The translations under genes and the position numbers were made by a program. Below are positions 43,673 to 53,465 of a DNA stretch of 64,000 bases, piece by piece. The notes beneath the pieces were generated by a model, which had not been told where the DNA came from, ran no database searches, and saw only the letters and a list, made by a program, of their open reading frames with translations. The first letter of the stretch is position 1, and each line of letters starts with the position of its first letter. Origin of the DNA: Fontibacterium subtropicum (GTDB lineage: Bacteria; Pseudomonadota; Alphaproteobacteria; Pelagibacterales; Pelagibacteraceae); contig CBDDXD010000002.1 in the NCBI GenBank assembly GCA_965235415.1, positions 220,471-284,470 of the forward strand, given 5' to 3'.

Positions 43673-45084
43673 TAGTTTTTACCTAATTGGTAAAGTCTGA
43701 TCATGTTTGTCATTTTCGATTTACCAAATGGTAAACCTGCTGTGATAATAGCATAACCTCCAACTTTAGTTAATTTTCTAGATTTAATAATTTGTTTTGA
43801 GATTTCCATCATCTCTTTCCAGTTTTTAGCATCGCTATTGGTAATAGAAGTAATGCCCCACAGTAATGACAATTGTCTTGAGATATTAATATGAGGAGAG
43901 ATGGTTATAATTTTTGCAGAAGGTCTTATCGCTGAGATTAATTTTGCAGTATTTCCTGTAACTGAAAAGCCAATAATCGCTTCAACTTTAATGTTGTAAG
44001 CAATGTCTTTGATTGCAAGGGCGATTGCTTTAACGGGTTCATTGTTAATTTTAGTATTACTTTTAAATAAAGTTATATTTTCTTTTTTATATTTTTCAGT
44101 TGAGACAATAGTTTTTTTCATGGCTTGCACTGCTTGAAGGGGGTATTTTCCAACGGCTGTTTCAGCAGATAACATCACCACATCCGCTCCTTGAAATATG
44201 GCAGTGCCCACGTCATTAATTTCAGCCCGCGTTGGTTTATTATCTTCAATCATGCTCTCAAGCATTTGTGTTGCAATGATTACGGGTTTGCCAAGTTCAG
44301 AACATTTTTTAACAATATCTAATTGAACGTGCGGGACTTCATTAGCACCGATTTCAACAGCAAGATCACCTCGTGCAACCATAATGGCATCTGAAGTATT
44401 GATGATGTCTTTAATATTTTTAATGGCACTTTTGTTTTCAATCTTTGCAATAATGCCGATATCTTTTGAAATAAGTTTTCTTGTTTCTTTGATAATTTTT
44501 GAATTTTTTACATAAGAAAGCGCAATCCAATTGCAGTTTAGTTTTTTTGCAATTTGAATATCTCGTTTATCTTTTGCAGTTAGGTTATCAAAATCAACCT
44601 CAAGTCCTGGAATATGAATGCTTTTAAAGTTTTTAATAATACAATCATTTTGGCACACCGTTTGAATGGAGTTTTTTAAAAGTTTTGTAATTTTAAAGAC
44701 GAATTTTCCATCATCAATTAAGATTTTATTACTCTTCTTTATTTTTTTAAAAATTTCAGGGTAGGGAAGATAAACTCTGCTTTGACTGCCTATTTTTTTA
44801 TTTAGATCAAAATTAAAAGTATCTCCCTTTTTTAAGGAAACTTGATTGCTAAAAATTTTACCAATTCTAAGCTTAATCCCTTGCAGATCTGCAACAATTG
44901 CAATGGGCTTTGAGTTTATTTTTTCACAGTCTCTAATAATTTTTACAATTTTTTCAATGCCCGTTAAATTATGACTAAAGTTAATTCTAAAGCCATCCAC
45001 GCCTGAGCGGATTAAACTATTAATAATATTTTTCTTAAATATTGCAGGGCCTAAGGTTGCTAGAATTTTTGCTTTTTTATCCAT
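43672..45084 (-). CDS. pyk: Pyruvate kinase
   Basis: A 470-residue glycolytic enzyme making ATP and pyruvate. MAKI-type start ILATLGPA, FRINFSH (residues 33-39), the metal-binding IIAKIENKSAI near 218-228 and GDLAVEIGANEVP near 244-256, and the MLESMI loop are in place. The C-terminal allosteric domain is complete. With phosphofructokinase 2 kb away it completes much of lower glycolysis. It leads the transcript that includes DUF2905. Confidence 0.94.
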   Translation of the reverse strand: MDKKAKILATLGPAIFKKNIINSLIRSGVDGFRINFSHNLTGIEKIVKIIRDCEKINSKPIAIVADLQGIKLRIGKIFSNQVSLKKGDTFNFDLNKKIGSQSRVYLPYPEIFKKIKKSNKILIDDGKFVFKITKLLKNSIQTVCQNDCIIKNFKSIHIPGLEVDFDNLTAKDKRDIQIAKKLNCNWIALSYVKNSKIIKETRKLISKDIGIIAKIENKSAIKNIKDIINTSDAIMVARGDLAVEIGANEVPHVQLDIVKKCSELGKPVIIATQMLESMIEDNKPTRAEINDVGTAIFQGADVVMLSAETAVGKYPLQAVQAMKKTIVSTEKYKKENITLFKSNTKINNEPVKAIALAIKDIAYNIKVEAIIGFSVTGNTAKLISAIRPSAKIITISPHINISRQLSLLWGITSITNSDAKNWKEMMEISKQIIKSRKLTKVGGYAIITAGLPFGKSKMTNMIRLYQLGKN

Positions 45085-45164
45085 TAACTTTTTTCAATAT
45101 AAAGATGCATTTTGGCAAATGTAAGATGTTTATGATATATTAGTTTTGTTGATTGGAATTGACT

Positions 45165-45257
45165 ATGAATTTAACTCAACCTGAGCTTATTCAGCTAATC
45201 ATGTTACTCATAGTTCTATTCATTATTATTTATAATTTTCCAAAGGGGCGCTTTTAG
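45165..45257 (+). CDS. 30-residue membrane microprotein
   Basis: An ATG at 45165 opens MNLTQPELIQLIMLLIVLFI followed by IIYNFPKGRF, one membrane helix with a basic end. It lies in a gap of 215 bases between pyk (divergent) and a PspC gene. Codon usage is like neighbours. The clean hydrophobic helix with a flanking charged tail supports a real microprotein, but no ribosome site is strong. Function is unknown. Confidence 0.4.
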   Translation: MNLTQPELIQLIMLLIVLFIIIYNFPKGRF

Positions 45258-45299
45258 AAAATATTTGAACAATAACTTCAAATCTATTAATTAAATCCT

Positions 45300-45506
45300 A
45301 TGACTGAAACTGATAATAATATGTATCGAAGTAGCGATGATAAATTCATCGCTGGCGTTTGTTCAGGACTTGCTCACAAATTAGGTTTTAGCAAATGGGG
45401 ACTTCGTTTTGCATTTATTATTGGTGCATTATTTTACGGAATTACAATTCTTGCCTATATTATCTGCTGGATGGTTTTTAAACCTCGTCCTACCTTTAAT
45501 CGTTAA
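45300..45506 (+). CDS. PspC-domain membrane protein
   Basis: A 68-residue protein with the PspC signature: YRSSDDKFIAGVCSGLAHKLG (read from residue 9) and a long hydrophobic segment (about 35-60, FAFIIGALFYGITILAYIICW). In phage-shock systems PspC sits in the inner membrane and signals stress, but in lineages lacking PspA it is found alone. No psp genes are nearby here. Confidence 0.85.
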   Translation: MTETDNNMYRSSDDKFIAGVCSGLAHKLGFSKWGLRFAFIIGALFYGITILAYIICWMVFKPRPTFNR

Positions 45507-45528
45507 GTCTATTTTTTAAGTTTAAATT

Positions 45529-46530
45529 ATGAGTGAAGAAAATAAAGAAAAGTTTGTTGATTTAGTTCAAGTGACCAGAGGGGATATTACTGAAAATATT
45601 CATCAAGGGGTTGCCGTTGCCATGGATTCAACGGGGAGAATTATTAAACAATGGGGGGATGTTAAAACAGAAATATTTCCACGATCAGCCCTTAAACCTA
45701 TCCAAACTTTTGGAATTATAACTTCCGGCGCAGATAAAGCTTTAAACATAAATGAGGAAAGAATTGCCCTTGCAACTTCTTCTCATCATGCAGAACCTGT
45801 TCATCTTGAAATGGTTAAGTCTTGGCTTATTGAGTTAAAATTGGATGAGGAAGATTTAGCTTTAGGACCTGCTTGGCCGTTAGGCGCTAAAAGAAAAGAT
45901 TATATTTTACGTCATGAGGGACGAAAATCTAGAATTTACCATAATTGTTCAGGCAAACACTGCGGACAGTTATCCATTTGTGTTCATCAAAAATTTAAAA
46001 CTTTAAATTATCAAGATCCAAAACATCCAGTGCAAAAGTTATTTATTGAAAATTTAGAAAAGTTAGCTGAGACAAAAATTAAACATTTAGGAATTGATGG
46101 TTGTGGACTGCCTGCGCCAAGTTTACCCTTAGAGCGGTTTGCTTATGCTCTTACTAAGTTTGCAGATCCTTCAAAATTAGAAGGGATTGAACAAAAAGCA
46201 GTCAAAAAAATTTTTGATAGTTGTGTGAAATATCCCATATTATTTGGTGGATCTGAGAGCGTGAATTCTATTTTAACAAAGAGTAGTAATAAAAAGATTT
46301 TAGTTAAAAATGGGGCAGATGGAGTATTTTCTGCAATTATTCCTGAGGAAAAAGTATCCATCGTTGTTAAAATTAAAGATGGCAACATGAAAGCAGCCGA
46401 GGTTGCAATTGCAGGATTATTAAAAGAGTTAAAATTTTTAGATAATGATGAAGTTAAAAAATTAATCAGTCAGCGAATTTTAAATTCGGCAGGTTTAAAA
46501 ACTGGCAATATCAATTGGTTAGAAAGTTAA
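45529..46530 (+). CDS. Asparaginase (Rhizobium-type, class 3)
   Basis: A 333-residue asparaginase of the inducible thermolabile type (AnsA-like in rhizobia), unrelated to bacterial-type I/II enzymes. PRSALKPIQTFGI near residues 51-63 carries the Ser-Lys catalytic pair, SHHAEP near 87, and NCSGKHCG near 149-156 binds metal. It converts asparagine to aspartate and ammonia. It begins 22 bases after the PspC gene. Length and motifs fit well. Confidence 0.88.
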   Translation: MSEENKEKFVDLVQVTRGDITENIHQGVAVAMDSTGRIIKQWGDVKTEIFPRSALKPIQTFGIITSGADKALNINEERIALATSSHHAEPVHLEMVKSWLIELKLDEEDLALGPAWPLGAKRKDYILRHEGRKSRIYHNCSGKHCGQLSICVHQKFKTLNYQDPKHPVQKLFIENLEKLAETKIKHLGIDGCGLPAPSLPLERFAYALTKFADPSKLEGIEQKAVKKIFDSCVKYPILFGGSESVNSILTKSSNKKILVKNGADGVFSAIIPEEKVSIVVKIKDGNMKAAEVAIAGLLKELKFLDNDEVKKLISQRILNSAGLKTGNINWLES

Positions 46531-46533
46531 ACT

Positions 46534-46890
46534 TTAGCGATTAAATAATTTATTCTTTAGATATAAAGGCAAAGCCACAACCTCATAAGCAATAAAGAAC
46601 AATGGGTAAATAATAGGATTGCCTAATATCTTTGCTAAAATTCTCAAATAATCAATTTCTTCCCAAATAATTAAAAAAACTTTAGCGCCAACCACTAAAT
46701 GACCATGCACTAAAGCATGCATGCGTCTCATTAACTGATCTTTTGTTTTTTTAGTTTCAATATAAGCTTTGACGTTGTCATGAATGTTGACCCATTCAAA
46801 TAGAGGGCTATTAATTTTTCTTCTGTAAAAATTAATTTCGCAGTTACAAATGGAACAAGATTGGTTGTAATAAATTTTAATAATCTGCAT
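46534..46890 (-). CDS. DCC-family (DUF393) thiol-disulfide protein
   Basis: A 118-residue protein whose start YYNQSCSICNCEINFYRR carries the family CxxC motif. DUF393 or DCC proteins resemble thioredoxin-fold oxidoreductases; some are membrane-anchored partners of vitamin K-type gene products. Hydrophobic C-terminal helix (IIYPLFFIAYEVVALPLYL). I start at the ATG at 46890, because the longer frame adds an unsupported Cys-rich extension. It is convergent with the asparaginase gene. Confidence 0.8.
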   Translation of the reverse strand: MQIIKIYYNQSCSICNCEINFYRRKINSPLFEWVNIHDNVKAYIETKKTKDQLMRRMHALVHGHLVVGAKVFLIIWEEIDYLRILAKILGNPIIYPLFFIAYEVVALPLYLKNKLFNR

Positions 46891-47001
46891 AAATATCCAT
46901 TTGATTTTACAACAAACCAATTAAACCTAAAGTAGAAATAAACTTATTGTTTACTTAACTTTCTAATCTTTATTTGGTAAGACTCGGCTCCTTTCAAAAT
47001 T

Positions 47002-49170
47002 ATGAGCACAGAAAAATTAAAAACAAACGGTTCAGGAAAATGCCCAGTAATGCATGGCTCTTTAACAAAGGCAGAGCAATCACCAACTGCAGCGTGGTGG
47101 CCAAAATCTTTAAACTTAGATATTTTACATCAGCACGATACTAAAACAAATCCACTGCCAGGATTTGATTATAAAAAAGAAGTTAAGAAATTAAATTTTA
47201 AAGCTTTAAAAAAAGATTTACTAAAATTAATGACCGACAGTCAGGATTGGTGGCCGGCTGATCTTGGAACATATTCTGGTTTATTTGTGAGAATGGCTTG
47301 GCACTCTGCAGGAACTTATCGAATTGCAGATGGTCGTGGTGGATCTGGAACAGGAAATCATAGATTTTCTCCATTAGATTCTTGGCCGGATAATACAAAC
47401 TTAGATAAAGCTAGAAGACTTCTTTGGCCGATTAAAAAAAAATATGGAAACAGATTAAGTTGGGCAGATCTGATGATCTTAGCTGGCAACATGGCTTACG
47501 AACATGCAGGACTTAAAACTTATGGGTTTTCATTTGGCCGAGTGGATATTTGGCATCCAGAAAAAGATGTGTACTGGGGAAGTGAAAGAGAATGGTTACA
47601 AGATAAACGTTATCCAAATAAAGAAGATCGAACCTCTTTAGAAAATCCTTTAGCGGCTGTGGTGATGGGACTTATTTATGTAAATCCACAAGGCGTGGAT
47701 GGTAAACCAGATCCATTAAAAACAGCTCATGATGTGAGAGAAACATTTGGACGTATGGCAATGAATGATGTTGAAACTTGTGCCCTTACGGTTGGCGGTC
47801 ACTCTATTGGACGAGCCCATGGAAATGGGGATGCTGCAAAACTTAGAGCAGAGCCTGCAGCTGCTGAAATTTATGAACAAGGTTTAGGTTGGAACCAAGA
47901 AAATGGACTTGGCAAATATCAAGTAACTTCTGGACTTGAAGGGGCTTGGACAACTAATCCTGATAAATGGAATTATGAATATTTAGATTTACTTTTAAAT
48001 TATGAATGGGAACTTAAAAAAAGTCCAGCAGGAGCATATCAGTGGGAGCCCATTGGACTAGAGGAGCATAAAAAACCTAGAGATTTAGAAAATCCAAACA
48101 TTAGACATAATCCAATGATGACCGATGCGGATATGGCAATGAAAATGGATCCAGAATATAGAAAAATTACAGAAAAATTTTATAAAAATCCAAAATATTT
48201 AGATGAACAATTCGGTCGAGCTTGGTTTAAGTTAACGCACCGTGATTTAGGATCAAAGAAAAACTACATTGGTCCTTGGGTGCCAAAGGAAGATTTAATT
48301 TGGCAAGATCCGGTACCTGCATTAAAGAAAAAATATAACGTTGATAAAGTTAAAAAATTAATTGTAGCAAGTAAATTAAGCACACAAGAACTAATCACCA
48401 CCGCCTTTGATAGCGCAAGAACGTATAGACGAACAGATAAAAGAGGAGGTGCCAATGGAGCACGTATTCGACTTTTACCGCAAAAGAATTGGGAAGCTAA
48501 TGAGCCGACAAAGCTTAAAAAGGTTTTAAAAGTTTTAGAAGACATTGCTAAAAAAACAGGCGCAAGCGTTGCAGACACGATTATTTTAGGCGGTGTGGTT
48601 GCATTAGAAAAAGCGATTAAAAAAGCAGGATCAAAAGTTAAAGTTCCATTTAGATCAGGTCGAGGCGATGCAAGTCAGGATCAAACGGATATTGATTCCT
48701 TTAAAGTATTAGAGCCTGTGCACGATGCCTTTAGAAATTACGTTAAAAAAGATTATGTAGTGATGCCAGAGGAGTTAATGTTAGAGCGTGCATCATTGAT
48801 GGGACTGTCTGCAAAAGAGATGGTTTGTTTAATTGGGGGGATGCGAGTGTTAGGGGCAAACTTTGATGATACCAAACATGGAGTGTTCACCGATAAAGTG
48901 GGTGCATTAACCAATGACTTCTTCGTTCACTTAACCGATATGAAATATTCTTGGAAGCCAACGGGTAAAAATAGTTACGACATTATCGAGAGAAAAAATA
49001 ATAAAGTTAAATTTACCGCAACGCGAGTGGATTTAGTTTTAGGATCGAATTCAATTTTAAGAGCGTATGCAGAAGTTTACGCACAAGATGATAATAAAGA
49101 AAAATTCATCAAAGACTTTGTTGAAGTGTGGACCAAGATCATGAATGCAGATCTACCAAGCGTTCATTAA
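47002..49170 (+). CDS. katG: Bifunctional catalase-peroxidase KatG
   Basis: A 722-residue heme enzyme that destroys hydrogen peroxide. In the N-terminal half R97, W100 and H101 form the distal site (VRMAWHSAGTYR), Y226 (IYVNPQG) and M252 (GRMAMND) build the covalent Met-Tyr-Trp adduct needed for catalase activity, and H267 (VGGHSIG) binds heme. The inactive C-terminal half is complete. OxyR-type control is possible but no clear site is visible. The katG gene is followed by a strong hairpin and small membrane-protein genes. Confidence 0.97.
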   Translation: MSTEKLKTNGSGKCPVMHGSLTKAEQSPTAAWWPKSLNLDILHQHDTKTNPLPGFDYKKEVKKLNFKALKKDLLKLMTDSQDWWPADLGTYSGLFVRMAWHSAGTYRIADGRGGSGTGNHRFSPLDSWPDNTNLDKARRLLWPIKKKYGNRLSWADLMILAGNMAYEHAGLKTYGFSFGRVDIWHPEKDVYWGSEREWLQDKRYPNKEDRTSLENPLAAVVMGLIYVNPQGVDGKPDPLKTAHDVRETFGRMAMNDVETCALTVGGHSIGRAHGNGDAAKLRAEPAAAEIYEQGLGWNQENGLGKYQVTSGLEGAWTTNPDKWNYEYLDLLLNYEWELKKSPAGAYQWEPIGLEEHKKPRDLENPNIRHNPMMTDADMAMKMDPEYRKITEKFYKNPKYLDEQFGRAWFKLTHRDLGSKKNYIGPWVPKEDLIWQDPVPALKKKYNVDKVKKLIVASKLSTQELITTAFDSARTYRRTDKRGGANGARIRLLPQKNWEANEPTKLKKVLKVLEDIAKKTGASVADTIILGGVVALEKAIKKAGSKVKVPFRSGRGDASQDQTDIDSFKVLEPVHDAFRNYVKKDYVVMPEELMLERASLMGLSAKEMVCLIGGMRVLGANFDDTKHGVFTDKVGALTNDFFVHLTDMKYSWKPTGKNSYDIIERKNNKVKFTATRVDLVLGSNSILRAYAEVYAQDDNKEKFIKDFVEVWTKIMNADLPSVH

Positions 49171-49204
49171 TTATTTAACTATTTTAAAAATCTACCAAAT
49201 TTTT

Positions 49205-49247
49205 GCGTTATAAAAGTTATAAAAACATTATAAGTTTTTATAAGCGC
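49205..49247. terminator. Long AT-rich hairpin after katG
   Basis: GCGTTATAAAA (49205-49215) pairs with TTTTATAAGCGC (49236-49247, one G bulged), enclosing a second TTATAA/TTATAA pair. It lies 35 bases after katG and 37 before the next gene. It is probably a transcript end or a stabilising structure; no T-run follows, so a rho-independent function is not certain. Confidence 0.5.
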
Positions 49248-49283
49248 ATAAAAATAAAAATCAAAAATGAAAGGATAAAATAA

Positions 49284-49478
49284 ATGCTAAGATCTATGGA
49301 AAAAATATGGGCTAGGGCTACGGGGCACTTAATGGGAAATACCGATGATGAAAGACCGGATGTTCCTATTTTAACTTTACGAGAAGCACGAGTTGCTTTG
49401 TATCTTAAAACATTTTGGATTGTGATTCATGTGGTAACCTGTGTATTTATTATCGCAAATGTCATTAGGCATTGGTAA
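49284..49478 (+). CDS. 64-residue single-pass membrane protein
   Basis: A protein with a polar first half (MGNTDDERPDVPILTLREAR, from residue 17) and one C-terminal helix (residues about 44-61). There is a good ribosome site, AAAGGATAAAATAA. The second Met (residue 5) would also serve. I do not recognise a family. It is the first of five small membrane-protein genes in a row after katG. The tail IRHW ends the helix. Confidence 0.55.
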   Translation: MLRSMEKIWARATGHLMGNTDDERPDVPILTLREARVALYLKTFWIVIHVVTCVFIIANVIRHW

Positions 49479-49511
49479 ATAAAATTTAACAATTTAATTT
49501 TAGGAGATGAG

Positions 49512-49736
49512 ATGGACTTTTTTAAAAAGTATCTAAAATGGATTAGCACGGCCTTTGTGTTATCTGGAATATTACTTACCAATTTAAACTATTATCCACT
49601 AAATATTTTCCTACATGGAATGGGAGCTTTGGGTTGGACTTTAGCAGGTTATCTAAACCAAGATAGAGCGTTGATGGTAAATTTTGGCATACAAATACCA
49701 CTCTTTGCTTTAGGTTATATCAAATTATTTTTTTAA
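49512..49736 (+). CDS. 74-residue membrane protein, DUF6552-like
   Basis: Three short helices: ISTAFVLSGILLTNLNYYPLN (residues 11-31), FLHGMGALGWTLAGYL and VNFGIQIPLFALGYI. A pattern of this kind is known to me from alphaproteobacterial proteins grouped as DUF6552; that name is a recollection. A clean ribosome site (TTAGGAGATGAG) precedes the ATG. No function is known. Confidence 0.6.
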   Translation: MDFFKKYLKWISTAFVLSGILLTNLNYYPLNIFLHGMGALGWTLAGYLNQDRALMVNFGIQIPLFALGYIKLFF

Positions 49737-49739
49737 AAT

Positions 49740-49838
49740 ATGCTAAACGATTGGTACATGTATATTTTGTATGGAGCCGCTTTAGGTTTTTCTATTTATT
49801 TAGCAGATAAATATATATTTCATTTTTTTATTCATTAG
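49740..49838 (+). CDS. 32-residue membrane microprotein
   Basis: A one-helix peptide, MLNDWYMYILYGAALGFSIY with a final tail of YIFHFFIH. It starts three bases after the previous stop, as in an operon. No ribosome site is strong, but the tight spacing and clean helix support it. Function is unknown. Confidence 0.45.
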   Translation: MLNDWYMYILYGAALGFSIYLADKYIFHFFIH

Positions 49839-49842
49839 TAAA

Positions 49843-49965
49843 ATGCGTGGTCAAATTAAAAAAGATTTATTCAAAGCAATCAATTTTTTGATGAAGCGTC
49901 CAAAACTTTCAATTATTATTCTAGTTCTTCTTGCGCTCTCTCCTTTATTTATAAATTTAAAATGA
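49843..49965 (+). CDS. 40-residue membrane microprotein
   Basis: A basic N-terminal part (MRGQIKKDLFKAINFLMKR, with four or more Lys/Arg) is followed by a single helix (SIIILVLLALSPLF). Its stop overlaps the following start (ATGA at 49962), so translation of both is linked. Function is unknown. Confidence 0.5.
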   Translation: MRGQIKKDLFKAINFLMKRPKLSIIILVLLALSPLFINLK

Positions 49966-50354
49966 AACTTTTTTTTATTATTGCATTTATTTCTTTCATT
50001 TTTCAAAACCCATTAAAGGCAGAAATGGTTAATTTTAATTGTAATTTTAAAGAAGGGGGACAAATCGAAGGGGATAAAAACTATCCTGCAAAAAAGATGC
50101 AAGCAGTAAAAATTATTTTAGATAAAGATAAAAAATTAATTAAAGATAATAAACGTCAATTTGATCCTTACACTGAAGATAAAGATAAAATACAATGGAC
50201 GCACAATTGGGCAGAATGGTCTGACAAATATTCTCTAAATCTTACAACTAATCATCTTGAAATAAGTGGTGTAAACAAAACTCCAGGTTGGACAAAAAAT
50301 TATCATTACACTTGCCTTAAAGTTGATAAGAAACCTGGTAAAGATATTAAATAA
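49962..50354 (+). CDS. Secreted protein of unknown function
   Basis: A 130-residue protein with a signal peptide (residues 1-20, ending PLKA). The mature part has two cysteines (C26, C121) that may form a disulfide, many lysines, and WTHNWAEWSDKYSLNLTT near 68-85 followed by beta-strand-like segments. I do not recognise a family. The start overlaps the upstream microprotein stop (ATGA), so it belongs to that run. Confidence 0.6.
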   Translation: MKLFFIIAFISFIFQNPLKAEMVNFNCNFKEGGQIEGDKNYPAKKMQAVKIILDKDKKLIKDNKRQFDPYTEDKDKIQWTHNWAEWSDKYSLNLTTNHLEISGVNKTPGWTKNYHYTCLKVDKKPGKDIK

Positions 50355-50413
50355 TTAAAATAGATGTCATCAATTTTATCCTTAGCGATTTACAAAAATC
50401 CATAAGACTAGTG

Positions 50414-52698
50414 ATGAAATTTAGATATTTATTAATAGTATTTTTATTAAATTTTTTTTTAACAAATTTTGTATTTACTAAAAAATCTTTAGCAGCATGT
50501 ACTGCAAATGCTTCACCTACGGGAGATTGTACAGGAAATATAAATATTACTAGTTCAAATTTAACAATAACCAACAATTACACCGTAACAGGTTACTATT
50601 TATCATCAAACTGCTGGTGTAAGTAATACTATCATTGCTAATAATGGAACAATTTCTAGCTCGACTTGGGCATTTTTTTTATATGGAAGCTCATTGTCTT
50701 CAATTACAAATTCTGGAACTATAAGCAATACTAGTACCGAGCAATATTTCATTGGCAGCTATTCAACTTTCCAACAGTTCAGCAACCACACCAACCATCA
50801 CTGTTAATTCATTAACTAATAATTCAGGCGGAACTATAAGTGGTAATTATGCAATTTTGAATAATCAGGCAGGAACAATAACTACTATTACAAATTCTGG
50901 AACTATTACTGGTTTATTTAGTGCAATTGATAACGAAAAAAACTCTATCTCAGCAACTATTGGAACAATTACTAATAACTCAGGTGGAATTATTAGCTCC
51001 ACCAATCATGCGGGTACACCAGGAGCCAGGAGTGATGCAATTTTCAATGAAGGAACAATCACTACAATTACTAACTCAGGAACAATTCAAGGAAATGTTA
51101 ATTCCGGAACAGTCGCAGGATCAGCTGGAATTTTTAACACCGGTGGAACAATTGGAACAATAACTAATAATTCAAGCGGGACTATTACAAGTTCACAAAC
51201 AGGAATTAATAATAATGGCGGTACAATTACTACAATTACAAATGAAGGTACAATTAGCGGAACAGGTCAATATGGAATTTATAATCCATTAAATAGTACA
51301 ATCACTACACTTACTAACTCAGGAACAATTCAAGGGAATATAGTTTCTGGAACTTGGTATGGAATTGATAACGCTGGAAGTATAAGCACTTTAACAAATA
51401 CTGGAACCATAAGCGGAAGTGGAAAAGCAATTAATAATACAGGAACAATCACAACTCTTAATAATTCGGCAGCATCTTTAATGTATAATGGAAGACTTCC
51501 TCAAACTTACAATATTATTTTAGGAAATAATGCATCAACATTTGGCACATTGTCAGCCACAAATGTAAGTACATATGATGGTGTTGCTGGACACAAGACA
51601 ACTTTTGGAATTAGCAGCGGAACTGTTAAAGCTAATAAATATGCAGGGGTTATTAGCGGAGTTAGCAATAGTTATTTAGATGCACAAACAGGAACGTACG
51701 GCGGATATAGTTGGAGTTTAAGTCTTCAAGACGGAAGTACAACGACATGGGATCTTTTATTTCCAAGTTATATTTCGCCCTCAGACACTGATATCTCTTT
51801 ATCAGCTCTTGCCTCCCATTTGAAAGGTGCAATTAACTATCAAAATAGTTCTTTAAACCAAAGTTTAAATTATGACTGCTCATATTTTGGAAAAAATAAT
51901 TTTTGTATGTCGGGTGGAGTACGAAATACAAATACAAGAGACAATGACTCGCAATCTGCAGTCGTAGTTGCCGCTGCAAAAATTAACGACCAATTAAGAG
52001 TGGGCGGTTATATTGATGAAGTTGTAAGTGATAATTTCAATTCCAATATGAAATTAAGCAGCAATATTCCAATACTTGGAGTGTTTGCAAAGTATAATGA
52101 ACATGGTGATTTTGGACTAAAAGCAAGTCTTTCTGCCGGCTATGTTGATCAAGATGTAAAATCCACAAGAACAGTAAGCGGTACATCTGAGCCAGGATCT
52201 GGAACTTCAAGTCTTGATACCACAGGAATTCAAGCTGAAATTAAATATGGAATTAGTCATTCATCTTTTTTAACGGTTAGTCCTTATGTAGGTTATCGAA
52301 ATACTTTAACGACTAGAGACAGATATACAGAACAAACCTCATCATCTGTTACAACTCCACTTACTTACAACAAAATAAAACAAAAAGAAGAAACTGCATT
52401 TGCAGGAATTGAATTAAAATCTCATTTTTATACCACAGACTCATTTGCAACTTTAAATCTTGGCTATGAGCATACGACAAAGTTTTCTGTAGATATCTTA
52501 TCAACTGCAGGGGTTTCAGGAACAAGCGATATTAACTTAGGATCAAGTGTTGATAAAAATCGACCTTTACTTACGGCCTCATTCAATAAAGATTTAAATG
52601 AAGCAGGTAGATTAAGTCTTAACTTTGATCGCAGACAACAAGCCTACTCACCAACTCATTCTACAAACGTATCTGTGCAATATATGGCGGGCTTTTAA
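50414..52698 (+). pseudogene. Autotransporter adhesin-like outer-membrane protein, two +1 frameshifts
   Basis: Joined frames give about 760 residues. A signal sequence (KFRYLLIVFLLNFFLTNFVF) starts at the ATG 50414. A passenger of repeated SGTIS/TITNSGTI units (about 50640-51480) follows, in the style of beta-helix autotransporters. The C-terminal barrel runs from about 51990 (VVVAAAKINDQLRVGGYID) to the final VQYMAGF. Frames break near 50600 and near 50745; each needs one base removed. The barrel and most of the passenger are otherwise intact. It may export and anchor the passenger as an adhesin. Confidence 0.8.
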
Positions 52699-53438
52699 AT
52701 GAAAATGAGAAAATTTTTAATTATAAATATTTTATATTTAATTTTTTTAACTAGTTCTTTTGCTCAAGATAAAAACAAGTTTGAGGGATTTTATCTAGGG
52801 GTTGATGTTGGCAGAACAATTATTAAAGACCATGGTTATGAAAATTCACCTGACTGGGGTGTTTTTGGTCGATATTTAAATAGAAATAATTTATCAGGAA
52901 ATTTATATGGTTATCATTTAGGATATAATTTTCCTTTAGATAATATTATAGAATTAAAAAACTTTATTTTTTCAACACAATTTGAATTTAAAAAAGGAAC
53001 GAATGCTAAAAATGATTGGGCAAAACAAATTAATCACTGATGACGGAACAGCAAATTCAGGTTGTAATTATTGCACCAAATCTACTTTTAATGAAAGTTA
53101 TTCTTTGCTTGGAAAAATTGGATATTTAATTAATGAAAAAAATTTTATTAACGTTGCAGTAGGTTTAACTGATTTGAGAGTTAAAAGAGAAATTTTATAT
53201 TTTAACAGCCTTATCCTACTGGTTTAGATCATAGCCAAGTTATAGATAAGATTAATTCTGTGCCAATTTATGGTGTTGGTTATGAAAGAATAATTGATGA
53301 TAATTTTTCCTTTGTAATTGATGCAAGATATTTAGAGTCTAACACTTTAAAATCATCCTTCAGTTTATGACGGTCAATAATGAATATTATAAATATAAAC
53401 AAAAATCACTTACTGCAGGAATTAATTATAGATTTTGA
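52699..53438 (+). pseudogene. Outer-membrane beta-barrel protein, several frameshifts
   Basis: One barrel protein read in pieces: signal peptide from ATG 52699 (ending TSSFAQ), FEGFYLGVDVGRTII, YHLGYNF, then a frame from about 52985 (ESYSLLGKIGYLINEKNF), one from 53212 (YGVGYERIIDDNFSF) and a last that ends at 53438 in YKQKSLTAGINYRF, the classic C-terminal strand for BAM recognition. About four to five +1 shifts are needed. It follows the autotransporter gene directly. It resembles OmpA/porin-type opacity proteins of about 240 residues. Confidence 0.75.
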
Positions 53439-53465
53439 TTTTTGTTTTTGTTTTAAAAAATTATT

